NCBI GenBank assembly: GCA_012845835.1
Contig: JABAKD010000015.1
Location: 11,747,845 to 11,811,844 of the forward strand
DNA from: Undaria pinnatifida
Taxonomy: Eukaryota; Sar; Phaeophyceae; Laminariales; Alariaceae
Length of the DNA: 64,000 nt
Direction of reading: 5' to 3'
A program made the position numbers and the translations under genes. Under the pieces are notes generated by a model. The model made no database searches. It saw only the letters and a list, made by a program, of their open reading frames with translations, and was not told where the DNA came from. This document shows, piece by piece, positions 28,269-40,800 of this stretch. The first letter of the stretch is position 1, and each line of letters opens with the position of its first letter.

Positions 28269-31200
28269 CTGTTTCAAAAGAAACGGAGGAACGCACGAAC
28301 AAAAACGCGACGTGGTTAGCAGCATTGCATGCGCGCGATACCCTTTGGGGCTCGAGAGGAAAAATAAGTCGCACATAATCGACGATGACTACGGCTTTGA
28401 GTCGGCAATATTAGTGCACTTCACGGCTATTCATAGTGAGTATTTGGGTCGCGGAGTCGTAGCTAACTACCTAATATTGCCTTTCCTCAATGCACACCAC
28501 ACGTCGAGCCACAGACGCGTTATTTCATAATTAGGCGCAACGACACAGCACTCCGCAAGTTACCGCCCGCAACCAACTTTAAAGCATTCTAAAACAACTG
28601 TAATACCTGCCACGGCATATAGTATAATACCTAGCCAACAAATAACAAATCGGTGACTTGTTGTTAGTATCACTTACTGTTAGTATAGTCAGATATCTCA
28701 CAGCCCTGACGATGACAGCATCTACAACAACAAGCAGCCTAGGCTGGTGAAGGTAGGGTGTCTGTCCGAGCAACGACGCAGCATGTCTCGGACGCGATCG
28801 AAGCATGGTGTTATGGTATTGCTCTGGGAGTCTACCAAATCCTTACGATCCATGACGCGGGATGCGGATATGGGATACAACGGCTTCACACGCCTTTGAG
28901 GGCGTGTGCGTAGAAGGCGTGTGCGTATAGAAAACGGGGATGTAAAATTGCCTCAAACTCGCGCATAGCGCGCAGTTCGTTCCGTGGCTGTGTGAAAAAT
29001 ACAAAGAGCATCTCTAAGGAGGCAAGCGAGTGGGCATCTCCGGGCTTTTCATGATAATGATACAGGTCGTACTGCTGCGCGCGCTTCCATACACGGCGGG
29101 TAAGACCACACCGACCGCAGGTTTCGTTGCCAAATCTGGGTTCCAGAAGGGGTAAGACACTATTTGTAACAGGGTGCTTGCGCTTTCCGATTTCTGTTGG
29201 GGTGGAACAAAAGTAACAATAGCGCATGATGTGTGTGAGGGCGTCGGGTGAAGCGGGCAGCAGTCGTGGACAACCAGAAACGACTCACGAGGTGATTTCG
29301 AAAAGTCAAAAGTTGCCAGTCAGCATCGCCAAAACTCGAGAGTTTGCTCCAGAATCCACGACATGATACTACATAATACGTTTGCGAGTAAGTATGCACT
29401 ACCATGGCTACAGCACGTACGAAGAAACGGCTTTCACCAGACGTTAGCTGGGGTTTTCGCGGATATTTTGGAAAATGAGTACCTATGCGTCCGTATCCGA
29501 AAAAAGAAAAAGTGCGGACGGGAAAAAGTCGTCGCCGTGTTTAGTAGTCGAATATTAGGCTAGAAAAAGGGCAAGAAAAGGGCGAAAACAATCCGAATTC
29601 TTCGTTTTTTTCTATCATTTTTTTTCATCTGACAAAAGTGGATCCTGCTTGTAAAAATGTTGACTCTATTTCTAAATCGTTGGTATTTTTAAGCGAAACG
29701 CCTACTCGAGCCTACTTGACACAATATATATATATATTCCTTGGGGATCCGCCCCCGCCTTAACCTGGAGTTCTATCGATCGGTCACGGAAATTATAAGT
29801 GCCCTGAATCCTGCCAACAGCAGCGGTACGCTGCACCAACCCTTCTCTGTAATACTACGTGGTATAAACGTAATATAGTTCCTGATATTTTTCATGTTTA
29901 CGTTCGTACAAGTAAGAGCTCACTCTTTGGTTCTACTCGGGTAAAATAGTCGACTGTAATAATCTGGAGCGCAATTTCATTAATAGTCCGTTTATGATTT
30001 GAAGCTTCTCAATGTGTCTGTATTTCCAAGACCGCTTTTTTAGGCTGGCTTCCAAATCTAACTCCAAGCCATTCTGAGGACGGTTTTTGAGGCCGATTTC
30101 CAGTCTAATTCCAATACGACTACTGAGTCCTCTTTTTGAGGCCGGTTCCCTGTCTTTTTTCCACGGGGTTACTTGTAGTACTTTTCGGAGAGTTGATGAA
30201 ACGAGAAAAAAAAATGACGATGACGAGACGTGAGGCCCTTTTTCAAATTTTTCACAGCATCGCATCCACGATGCACGATAGCATCGCATCGGCCCCACTC
30301 TCAGCCCTTGAGCAGTCAGCCCCCCAAGATAGGCTCGCTTCCACGATGATATTATTCGTAGATTGACTCTACTCTCCGCCCTTGGAAGCAGGTTCCCAGC
30401 CCGCACGCGATAGGATTGCATCCACGATGGCGTCGCATACTCAGCTTGAGTTTTATGATAGACGAAGACAAAGTTCAAGCATTGCTTCAGGAAGTTATCC
30501 TTTGTACGAGGGCAGCACATATGACGACCAGAGAGGCACAACTTGACGAAGAGGGGCCTGCTGCTTGCGGCTTTCGAACACCCTCGCCGTTAATCGGATC
30601 GTGTGTCGATGTTAGCTTTACCATGTCGGCCAAAACCACTACCAGGTACTGCTGTTGACTCTACGAGGAAGCCGCAGCAGCAGTGCGGGGTCTTTTATCC
30701 CACTGCCCAGTTTAACGTGAATATTGTACAGAACGCGCTCTTGCGACACCTGCTTTGCCTCGCCCCGACCTATAACGCGAGTCTACGAGGGCAGACTCTG
30801 TAGACTACACTCCGAAGCAATATATTGTATAAAATATTGTATGTGCCGGCTATGCACGTGATAGAGGGTACCGAGAGATTGGACTTGAACTTGGCTTTGT
30901 TGTGGTGGCAAATGCAGCTTTACGCAGTAAGACCAGGTACCAGGTACCAGGTATACGAGTATACCCGGTAGTCAACATACCTCAAGTACCTCGTGTCAAG
31001 CATCATAGTCGAAGTTTCACGGAGGCGTTGACACCGCGTCGAACCGAAGCGGCTTTCTCACACGCCATGCGTGGCAAACGACTTGGGAAAAGCGGAGCAT
31101 CCAACGCGTTTTACTCTTGCGTGCGGCATAGTAGTGCAGGGCGTAGGGTGGTGCATCAGACGTCGAGTGTGTTACAGCGGTACCGCCGTGGGGAGGGCAT

Positions 31201-31521
31201 CAGGTATCGGAAAAAAATCAGGCCTCTCCGCCTACCTCGTTGTATCGCTGCACCCATCTGCTCCCATCCTCGTCCCATCAACAGGTAAGAGTTTGGCCAG
31301 CCATCCCACACACACCACCGTGGAAAACTTCATATCTTCTCTGTTTCAATACGATAAGTGGGGGCCGTCCTGCCCGAGCTCGAAGTTGTGATGTTGTACT
31401 TGAACACGGGCGGAGGCAAGCAAACATGGAGTTGCATTCATATGTTGGCGTCATCAATCCGGGTGTATGGGGCGTACAAGCTTTGTGGCTAGACACACCC
31501 TCCCAAACAACACAGAGGACA
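28269..31521. other. Region between the fusion protease and the PPR gene
   Basis: Must hold the missing 5' exon(s) of the fusion gene, which I could not pick out, and the promoters of both divergent genes. Contents seen: a repeat with a Cys-rich minus ORF (28886-29227), its flank (29230-29720) repeated at 32930-33400, and repeats of CTAATTCCAA and GCATCGCATCCACGATG (30040-30440). No clear TATA box. Confidence 0.5.
28886..29227 (-). CDS. Hypothetical Cys-rich ORF (113 codons), possibly repeat-encoded
   Basis: Reads MRYCYFCSTPTEIGKRKH... FGNETCGRCGLTRRVWKRA. Two CxxC pairs about 30 residues apart suggest a zinc ribbon or the tail of a transposase. The sequence beside it is dispersed, which favours a mobile-element origin. 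Family not recognised; no intron or start support. Confidence 0.25.
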   Translation of the reverse strand: MRYCYFCSTPTEIGKRKHPVTNSVLPLLEPRFGNETCGRCGLTRRVWKRAQQYDLYHYHEKPGDAHSLASLEMLFVFFTQPRNELRAMREFEAILHPRFLYAHAFYAHALKGV

Positions 31522-31821
31522 ATGATCAGGGTGAGGTCTCTCGCTGTGACTTGCGCACGTCGAGTGTCGCGGTCGAGCTTTGCCGCGAAAGGAGTGGTTG
31601 CTAGACCAGCAACGGTCTGCCACGCCACACAGCGTGCTTTTAGCGACAGCTTGCGTAATCTTGCACAACAACCACCACCACAATCAGCAGGTTCCCCTGA
31701 GCATGATGACCGTGTCCCCTCGGAACGGGCAGTTGGAGCCGGAGGAGCGATGCATGGTAGCCTGCAGCAGAACGGAGAAGTGGAGGAGGCCGGATATATG
31801 TTGCAACGGCAGATACGGGCG
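31522..31821 (+). CDS. PPR gene exon 1: presequence
   Basis: ATG within ACAATGATC; donor GCG|GTGAGC. Encodes MIRVRSLAVTCARRVSRSSF... to LQRQIRA, exactly 100 codons. Confidence 0.7.
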
Positions 31822-34800
31822 GTGAGCTATCCTAGGAGCTCTAATCTTGTACTGCTTCTGGCTCTATATCTCAACAGCTGTGGTAGCAGTGCTCTCAAAC
31901 AAATCGATTGAACTTTAACTTTTGTTTGAAAAGATGACCTGCGCCGCCTGCGCAGCAGTGTTCAAATTCTTGTTGGTGCGTGTTTGCAGCTGCAGCAAGC
32001 AGCAGCAGCAGCAAGACGAACAACAACAGCCGCATTGTTTGCTCCTACGGCAGCTACAGTGTTGTTGCCAGAAGTAGCATAAGAAGAGAAAACATGTGCT
32101 GGTGCTGTTGCCCCGTACTGATGTTGTTCGGCTTGCTGCTGTTGTTGCTGCTGCTTCAACCACGAGCGGGCATTGGAACAACACGCAAGGCAGCCTTTCA
32201 AAAAATCGTACCGTAATATCTTTGAGAACGCCGCTCACCCCCAAAAATTACGGCGGAGACCAAAGATGTCAGGAGACGGTCAGTCAAGGGAAAACGTCCA
32301 GCGGTCAAGGGTGTCAAACCGATCGTTCCAGTCTAAATCCTAGTACTCTGGCGTCAGTCAAGTTTTTCTTTTTTTTTCAGATCCTCCTGGAGATCCGGGT
32401 AAAAAAAGCCACGGGGGGACCCAAGCGTGTCCCCTAGTCCCCGGTTTTCCGGTAAGTCTATTATCTAGATGTTTTATCGGAACACTAATACACAATACAC
32501 ATGGCTAGGTTAACCCCTTTAGTACCCCTCCCTATACTAAATCCAAGTAATTTTGTCCCCAAAAACGGGTTTCCAGTTGTAAAGGGGTTAACCCTTGTAG
32601 AGCCCCCGAACCCCTCCTACACTAAATCCAAGTAATTTTGTCCCCCAAAACGGGTTTCCAGTTGTAAAGGAGTCAACACGCTGTGCTTAGAGCTTCGGCT
32701 GGTTCGCGGAACAGAAACCCGGAAACCCATGAAAAAAAGGGCACAGATGCTGTGAGTCTCTTCAGATCGGCGTCCCCCTGGTTCTCAGCAGAGATCCACA
32801 CCCCGACTTACGAGGCACTGCAGTGGTCAAAATTTGGGGTACACAAAACTAGACAGAAACCACCCCCAACAGATCGCATGCACTTCACTAGCGGGCAGCT
32901 ACAGCTCCTCACCAACAACTACGGCCCGCGAAATCGAGGGACGCTCCTGGTGGGGTGTATGACAACGTGGGGTGCGCAAGCCAGCAGTCGTTGGGCGGCC
33001 AGAAGTGACCCACGAGGTGTTTTCGTGAGTTCTAACTTGCGAGCAGAAACACCAAAAAAAGCTACCGAAATCGCTGAAATAATTAAATTCACGCGGGGGA
33101 GCCTTATACGATGAATGGGTACATCACCGATGAAAAATGGTTTTCACCAAGAGCTTGCTGCTCACCATGCGGATGATATAACTCTGGAACATGGGGGGTC
33201 AAGGGCATAGGAAAAGAGGAGAGGGACACTCGAAAAAGGGGTGGCTAGTTATGGAGTCCAAAAAAGGACTAAGAGCACCTGAAAAGCTCTGTATCATTGG
33301 ATCTTTGCTGAATTTTTTCTAAAATTCGAAATACGGATCTTGTTTGCAGATGCCATACTCTATTTTCAACAGCTGATTTTCAAGTGGTTTTTTATGCACG
33401 CGAAATGCCTCCATGCAAGCTCCCTACTCAAAATATTCCTGTGCGATCCCCCGTGGCCTTAAGCTCCATACACTTTTGTTTGTGTACCAGTTTTTGTCCA
33501 TCTGCAAAACGCAGACCACATTAAAAGCCAATATCCGGGTTTACGTAGAGGCGTTGTGCTGCACAGAAGAGCGTTCGTACCTGTGCTGGCACGCTTGAAG
33601 TATGTGCTCGTACTGGTGCAGCGCTCGAGCTCAGCATGCAGCTACTGTAACTGGGTGTGGCTTGTTTCTAAAGGTATACTCGTACGCAGTACTCGGCGTG
33701 CTCGTTCATTTATTCGCCTGTGTGTTCTCGAAATGTACCGAAACAATTTATATACACAATGAGTGGCAAAATCATCATATTGAAGATCCCGTTGTACAAC
33801 TGCAGATCCAGGCTCAAAATCCGAAGATCAAACTATAAAAAATACCGGAATCTCGCCGAAATTACGAGTATAACCGTACCCGGTACGACATACGTGGTAT
33901 AGCAGTACTACAAAGCATATCGATATTCCAGGAGCGTGTTCACGAACTCCACGCCGTGTTCACGAACTCCACGCCATGAGTTGGCTGTGAAGGGGAGTTG
34001 CTTGCTACGTGCCTGGCCAATGTCAGAGTCAACAGCAATGGCTTTAGGAGGTTTCCGAGGATAGGCCGTGAAGCAACACACGGTGGTATACCTGGTAAGT
34101 CGAACGCTTCCACGCGGCAATGAAAAATGCTTTGCTGGTACCGCTGTTGTTGGGATTGAGATGCCCATTTTGAAGTCATTCCATGTTTTTATTTTATAAA
34201 ACTATTTTAAGTATGTCAGCTGTGTGAGTTCGATCATTTTGAGGATCGATACTAGTATGTGCAAGCTGCGTGATACACCGGCCGCGCGTTTTTGCAGATA
34301 TTGTACTTTTTGATGATAGGTAACTCCCATGTATCTTTGCAGGGTAGACAATAACAACAAGTTATTATCAATAGCAATGATGGTAGCAACGATACGTACA
34401 TCATCCCAAGGTAGGAAGCTGTTGTGATTCATAGTATGCCGGTGTTATTAACAATATTCTACTGTAAATACATGCCACAACAAATCATGATCAGCTCACC
34501 AACAATGGTAGCAACGATACGTACATCACCACGGGACAGGTAAAATCAAACGTGCAGTGAAGCGTGGCGATAACATCAGCACTGCTACTGCTGTAGGTGA
34601 CATGATGAAAAAAAAGGCAGCGGAATCCTATGAATATGTAGATAGCACGATACGATCATTTCACAACGGCGAGTTTGTACTTTTAATACGTTGTTTCTCT
34701 CGCAGCTAAACTTGATAATGACCACGCAGCATTATTATATGTAATGGTATTATGTAATACATCTGGCTATAACTGCAACATCAAAACGGCATTGAAGAGT

Positions 34801-37800
34801 AGTCATAACATGAGTAGTTCGATAACAACAATAACAACGGCACAGCATTATTACGGAGGACGATAGTAAAAAGGACCAAATATTGTTGGTAAAAATAGAT
34901 GAATATATAGGTTTTTGTGTCCACCGTAGGTCCTATTTACTAGGGTCCCCCGTGATAGTATAAACACTACATATTATATATTGTTTTTACAGCGTTATCA
35001 AAGCTGCAATGAAGGGTAGCAACAACGTCAGCACGTCACTATTTTGTGCAACCTCCCCGTATCAATATTCAAAGAATAGCTTAAGAAATGTCCTCTAAAA
35101 ACCACGGTCGTGTCTACTTTTCGCTTGTCTGTCTCGGCTCTCGTACGCATTTACGGCGAAGGGAGAATCGGATAAGGGCCAGGTGCGCCAAAGCCGATCC
35201 CTGATGAAAGCCTTCGAACAAAGGAATTCAACCTCGAGAAATTCGAGTTTCCATAGTCCGATTCTTAAAGCACAATAAACAAAGATCTTGACATGGTTTC
35301 TCGTCTGTCATACATCATTGTGTAGACTATACCAGGTAAACTCATTTGGGCTGGTTGGTGTTACTCGCCGGGTTCCTTGCGCGGTGGGTGGTGCAAACTG
35401 TTCTTTATTTGGTTTTTACAAGAGGTTCGTCCCCTTTTTCAACTTGCGACATCCCCGGGGTTTCAAGCCAACGATGTCCCGAAGGCCCGAAGGGGAACCT
35501 TGTATGTACGTCGATGTTTTGGGTTTTGCGACCGTTGTTCTGCTGCCGCTGACCGATGTTCATCTTAACAAACCTCCAAATGATCCAAACCAAGCAATGC
35601 GCACAAGTGACGACAATTACGAATACCCTGCTGCGCGAGGTCCTAGCGACAGATACGTAATATTATTCCATCTTCGTTTGTTTTCTTTTGTCCACGGCAG
35701 GAGAACGGTTGGACGGAATCGACGGCGGAGTTTGAGCGGGCCCGACTGCTGAAAGACCTGATTTTCAAGATCAGGCGTCTGTCAAAGTCCGATCCGTTCA
35801 CAAAAGTGGACAAAGCCATCTCCCTGCTGGACAAAGGGCGGGAGGAGGGCGCGTCGGAACTGCCGCTGTACAATGCCGTCTTCAAGGTAACACTCTTGCA
35901 CCCAATGTAGTATAAGCCGTCGTTGGGAAATCGCGCTGCTGGACAAAGGGCGCGAAGAGGGCGTGTCGGAGCTGTCCCTATGCAATGCAATCTTCGAGGT
36001 AACACCTATGCACCGATTGTAGTGCAAGCCATCGGTAGGAAATCGCGCGGCAGGATATGTATAGCTGCCGTCAACTTTTTTTTTTTTTTTTTTTCACCCA
36101 CATTTACTTTCCAGCTTCTGGAGAAGCCGTGGTCACAGGTGTCGTCCCTTCTTCCCCTCGGTTCTTACCTTCAATTTTTATCGCGCATAGGGTTCAGCAA
36201 TCCCACTGCTCGTCGAATTTTCATCGAATGTTGCTAACTCACGCTCTCGCGCTTTCCGCAAGTCAATTTGTGCGCAAGAAAAAGTCCCCACGAATTTATA
36301 CGAGTATGCACTCGGGGGGATTCGAACGCCCGAAACTGACGTATACCAGGCTCGAGTGATAACCTGATACGCCACGGGGGCGACCGACTATTGTTTATTA
36401 TACCCCAAGTGATGCGGGAGTGCGTGTAGTGTGCCGTCGGTTTGCGTGGGGGCCCTCGAAGCTTGGAAGGTGTACCACCGTTTTTGAGGCACCATACTGG
36501 CGTGGCGCGTGCGTCGTTTTATTGTACTAAAAGGTCGTGCCAGGTATCTTACACCTCCTCTCCGACTGTTAGTATCTACCGCTGATTCGTTGTACTATTT
36601 CCAAGATCATATCTTACACCCTCTGACCGTTATTTCGCCCGTTGATTCGTTGTCTAATTTGTTAAGACCGTATCTTACACCCTCTCTCCGACCGTTATTT
36701 TGATCGGTGGTTCGTTTTATGATTATTTAGGTCGTGTGTTACGCCATCTCTCCAATCATGACTTCGACTGTTGATTCCTTTCATGCTTCTAAATATCGTC
36801 TCTGGAACTCTTTCCCCGACCTTTCAGTCGGCCTTTTGATTCGTCTAAATATCGGATCGTACTCTCTCTTTCTGGCCGTTATTTTGACCGTTGATTGTTT
36901 TTTTTTCTACAGATCATATTTTTGCTCTCTCTTTTCGGTCGTTAGTTCGACCGTTGATTGGTTTTTTATTCTAAAGACCGTATATTGCACCCTCTAACCG
37001 ACGGTTAGTTCGACCGTTGATTCGTTGTATTATTCTAAAGATCGTATCTTACGCCCTCCCTCCGACCTTTTGACTCGACCGTTGATTCGTTTTCTGGTTC
37101 TTGTTGCGGTTGCTTACGCCCTATTGCCAACCGTTTTTCCGACCGCTGATTCATTTTATTATGATACAAATTCGGCCGTTAGTTCGATCGTTGTTTCGTT
37201 TTACGATTGTAAGCATCGTATCTTACTCCCTGTCTCCGACCGATATTTAGATCGTTGATCCGTTTTATTATTCTAAAGATCGTATCTTGCACCATGTCTC
37301 CGGCCGTTAATTAGACCGTTGATTCGTTTTATGCCTCTGTAGGTCGTATCTTACGCCCTCTCGCCGACCGTTATTTCGACCGTTGATACGACCATTGGTT
37401 ATCGGCAACTGGCAGCAACTGCTGAGCGCCAGCAGGAGGTCCCCCGTCGCGCCAAAGCAGATGTCGGCGGTTGTGCAGCGTCTGCAGGATGACGCGCTTA
37501 CGCTGGACGTCAAGACCTACAACCATATTCTGGACTTGTGAGTTTTTGGTTTCGTTGAGACACACAATGAGATTCTTCCGTAATAATGGTTTCGCAGCTA
37601 CGCCAAGCGGCATACAACCGCCTTACTTCATGACATGCACACGCATGCTAATAGTGCAAACTTCTGGGCTTGTCAGTTTTTTTTTGCTTTTATCTAAGAT
37701 TCTTCCTCAAGACCTCCGGCCAGATTATCGACTTGTGACTTATTTTAATTCTACGTTTCTTCAACACCTGTAACCAGAGTGTCGACTTGACTTGTGAGTT

Positions 37801-40800
37801 TTCTTTTCTAGTCTGGTTTTGCGTGATTTCGCTCTACGGTACCGGGCAGGGGATCGCGTATAGCCCTTTGGCGGCTTGTCCCACCCGAACAAGCTGCAGG
37901 ATGGTCACGGCGCTGACGTGAACCTCACCCGATGTTGCGCCCCTCCCCTGCCGCCGCATATTTTACCGCATCTTCTACCGCCGCTTCTGCCGTCAATGCT
38001 GCTGCTCTCGCTGCTGCTGTTGCTGTTGCTGTTGCTGCCGCTGCCGCTGCTGCTGCCGTTTCCACCGTTGTTTCTGCTGCTGTATCGTGGCTTGTAACGT
38101 TGCTTGCACCGTTTATTGTACCGTTGCTTCTACCGCTGCTGCTGCCGTTACCCTTGCTGTTACCGCTGCTACGGTTACCACCGCTGCTGCTGCTACTGTT
38201 GCTGCTGTTACTGTTGTTGTTGTTGCTGCTTCTGCTGCTACTACTGCTGATACCGCTGCTTCTTCCGCTGCTTACACCGCTGCTGCTGCTGCTGCTGCTG
38301 CCGTTGCTTCTACGTCTGCTGCCACCGCTACCGCTGCTGCCATTGCTCCCGCCACCGCTACCGCTGCTTCTACCGCTGCTGCTGCCGCTGCTGATGGTAC
38401 ACTGTTTCTACCGCTGCTGCTACGGCTGCTGCTGCTGCTACTGTTTTCTACTGCTGCTGCTGCTGCTGCCACCGCCGCCATGTGTACGCACAGCTATGCC
38501 CAGGTGCACGACTCTAAGAACGCACAAGAGACATACGATGACATGGTCTCTAACGGCGTTACCCCTAACGAGAGGACTCTGTCCTACATGATCATGGCTC
38601 ACTCTTGGGGCTGCCCAAACGCCATGTACAGGTCAGTTTGTTGTTGTTGTTGTTGTTGAACACATGAAGTTATCGCCATAACTAGTCCGCGGTTGCAAGC
38701 ATCACGCAAACGAGGAGAAATGTCCATGACGAGAATGCGGAGACTTGGGGGGCCAAAAAAGTGACCCGGAGGTTTTAGCTAGCGCGATGTCTGATCGGTA
38801 GCAGCGGGTCTACGGTGGATGGTGGAGGGCGGTAGCTTTCATTTGGTTCCGAGCCAAGCTGGGATTTTCGAGAGATACAACTATTACAAGCGACAGAACG
38901 TAGTTGCGCTTGCGGCATCGGCCACACGAAGATTGCTGTGCTGTGGTACGGCAGAGGGCGGTAGCTTTGGTGCCCGATTTTTTTCCTATTTTAACCACAA
39001 ATTTTACTTTCCAGCTCAATTTGCACGAGCTTTTTATAGTCGTGACCAGGCGTGGTCACAGGCGTCTTCCGTTCAGGCGCCCAGATTTTCGCCTTCATTG
39101 TTGTCACGCAGAGGGTTCAGCGTTCCCGCTGCTCATCGGTTTCCCCCGAGTTTCACCAATTCGAGGTTTCGTATGCTCGGCGACATGAGGAAAAAGGGCA
39201 CTACAGTAATGCAAGGGCATTGCACACGCGCAGCATGATACCTGGCACCTAGCCGCAGTAAAGCCATTCAACGGTAAGTTCGCGGGCAGCTGCCCCCCCC
39301 TCCCCTACTGCTTTTCGTGCGGTTTTGATGTTTTCCTAATTTTGACCGCGCCAACAACTAAGGGACTCTTTTCAAGTTGGCCGAAGCGTCCGCCAACTAC
39401 CAACAGACAAGTTGACGACAGATAAAAAATACCCTGCAGGGCAAGTTCCTAATACGGTGGAGTACCCGATTTAGGAGCCCCTCGGAAACCGGCTGTACAG
39501 GCGGATTGGGGGACACCTAATGTGCAAGCGAGTTCGAGTTTCTAATTTACACGACGCCATGAGCTACGGAGTCCTTTCGAGATCGCTGGAGTCGGATGCC
39601 GACCGGAATTCCGCCTTCCACCAACGCACACAAGATGACGAGTTACCAGTATCCTGCCGCAAGAGTTCGTAGCAGCAACTATACTGTCTGCCGATCACCG
39701 ATCACCAACGCACACTAGTTGACGATACAGTAGGGGTCCCCCGATGAGGCGGTATGCCGATATAAGGCGGTGTCCCTATATAAGGCGGTCAAATCGCTTG
39801 GCGCGACTATTAAAAGGGAATTGCACTCATAACCGGGAGTGAATAAGGCGGGTGCCCCCAACAAGGCGGTCACATTGCTCTGGCACACCATGGCCTTACT
39901 GGGGGACCCCTATATAGTGCATGCTGTAGTTTCATATGGCCTGCGGCATGAGGCCCTGACAACAGCTATACTTCTTAAGCCGACGAGCCGGGCGGGTGTT
40001 GCTCTGTTTTTTGCTTTGTGATCGCCCCCTTATTGCTGCTTTTCGCGCGGGTGTTGTTTTTTGGGCTGACGGGTCGGACCGGGTGGGCTTTGCGTCGCTT
40101 TGTTTTTTTTTCTGTGCAATCGCCGCGGTGTCGCCCGCCGCCAGGGCTGTGACGGAGTTGAACTCGAAAGGGTGGCGAGCCACGCGCGGGGCGTATCTCG
40201 GGATGATCGCGGTTATGGTCAGACATAACGATTGGACGGGCATCCTCCATGTGAGTCTTGACCAGCCCTACTGCTGTCTTTTAGCGTTGTGACGGCTGCA
40301 AGTATAGGGGTAACATTGTGCCTCGACGAGCGCGCTCCCCGCGCGGCGGGAGAGCGCCGGTTTACCCTTGTCTGCACCCATGCCCACGTACCCACGGCGA
40401 GATACGGGGCCGAAACTGCGCAGGGCGGCGCGCCCGCGAACCCCCACAATACTAAGCGGAAGATACAAAATCGACATACAACAACGCCGACAACAACATC
40501 GACATCACGCATGAACGACAACAACAGACTTTTCTTTTTTTTTTGCCGAGGTATTTTCGAACTGGCGGGGCTTCCCGGGTGAAGAAATGCCCACTATAAC
40601 GTTGGACTATCGCTTGTGTTTTTGACAATCTTATTTGTTTTACAAGGTTCCCCTGCGGGGTTTGGTTGGGTTGAATTCCGGGTGGTGTTGCAAGTCCAAA
40701 GGGGGAGCATACACCATCCGGGATGTTCATTCCTTTATCCCAGGTATGAGAGATAACAGGCACGATTAACACATCATGAAAAACAAATATCTCTTGAAAA

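Larger units (their letters stand above)
35887..37415 (+). other. PPR intron 2
   Basis: An exon-2 echo, a SINE (36280-36390) and a ~75-bp tandem repeat fill it. Confidence 0.6.

Noticed and set aside
29933-30541. 202-codon minus ORF
   Set aside because: Contains internal repeats of CTAATTCCAA-type sequence and no recognisable domain or coding-like composition.
37932-38591. 219-codon Leu-rich ORF as a membrane protein
   Set aside because: A pure CTG/CCG triplet array. A second frame over the same bases is Ala-rich and equally open.
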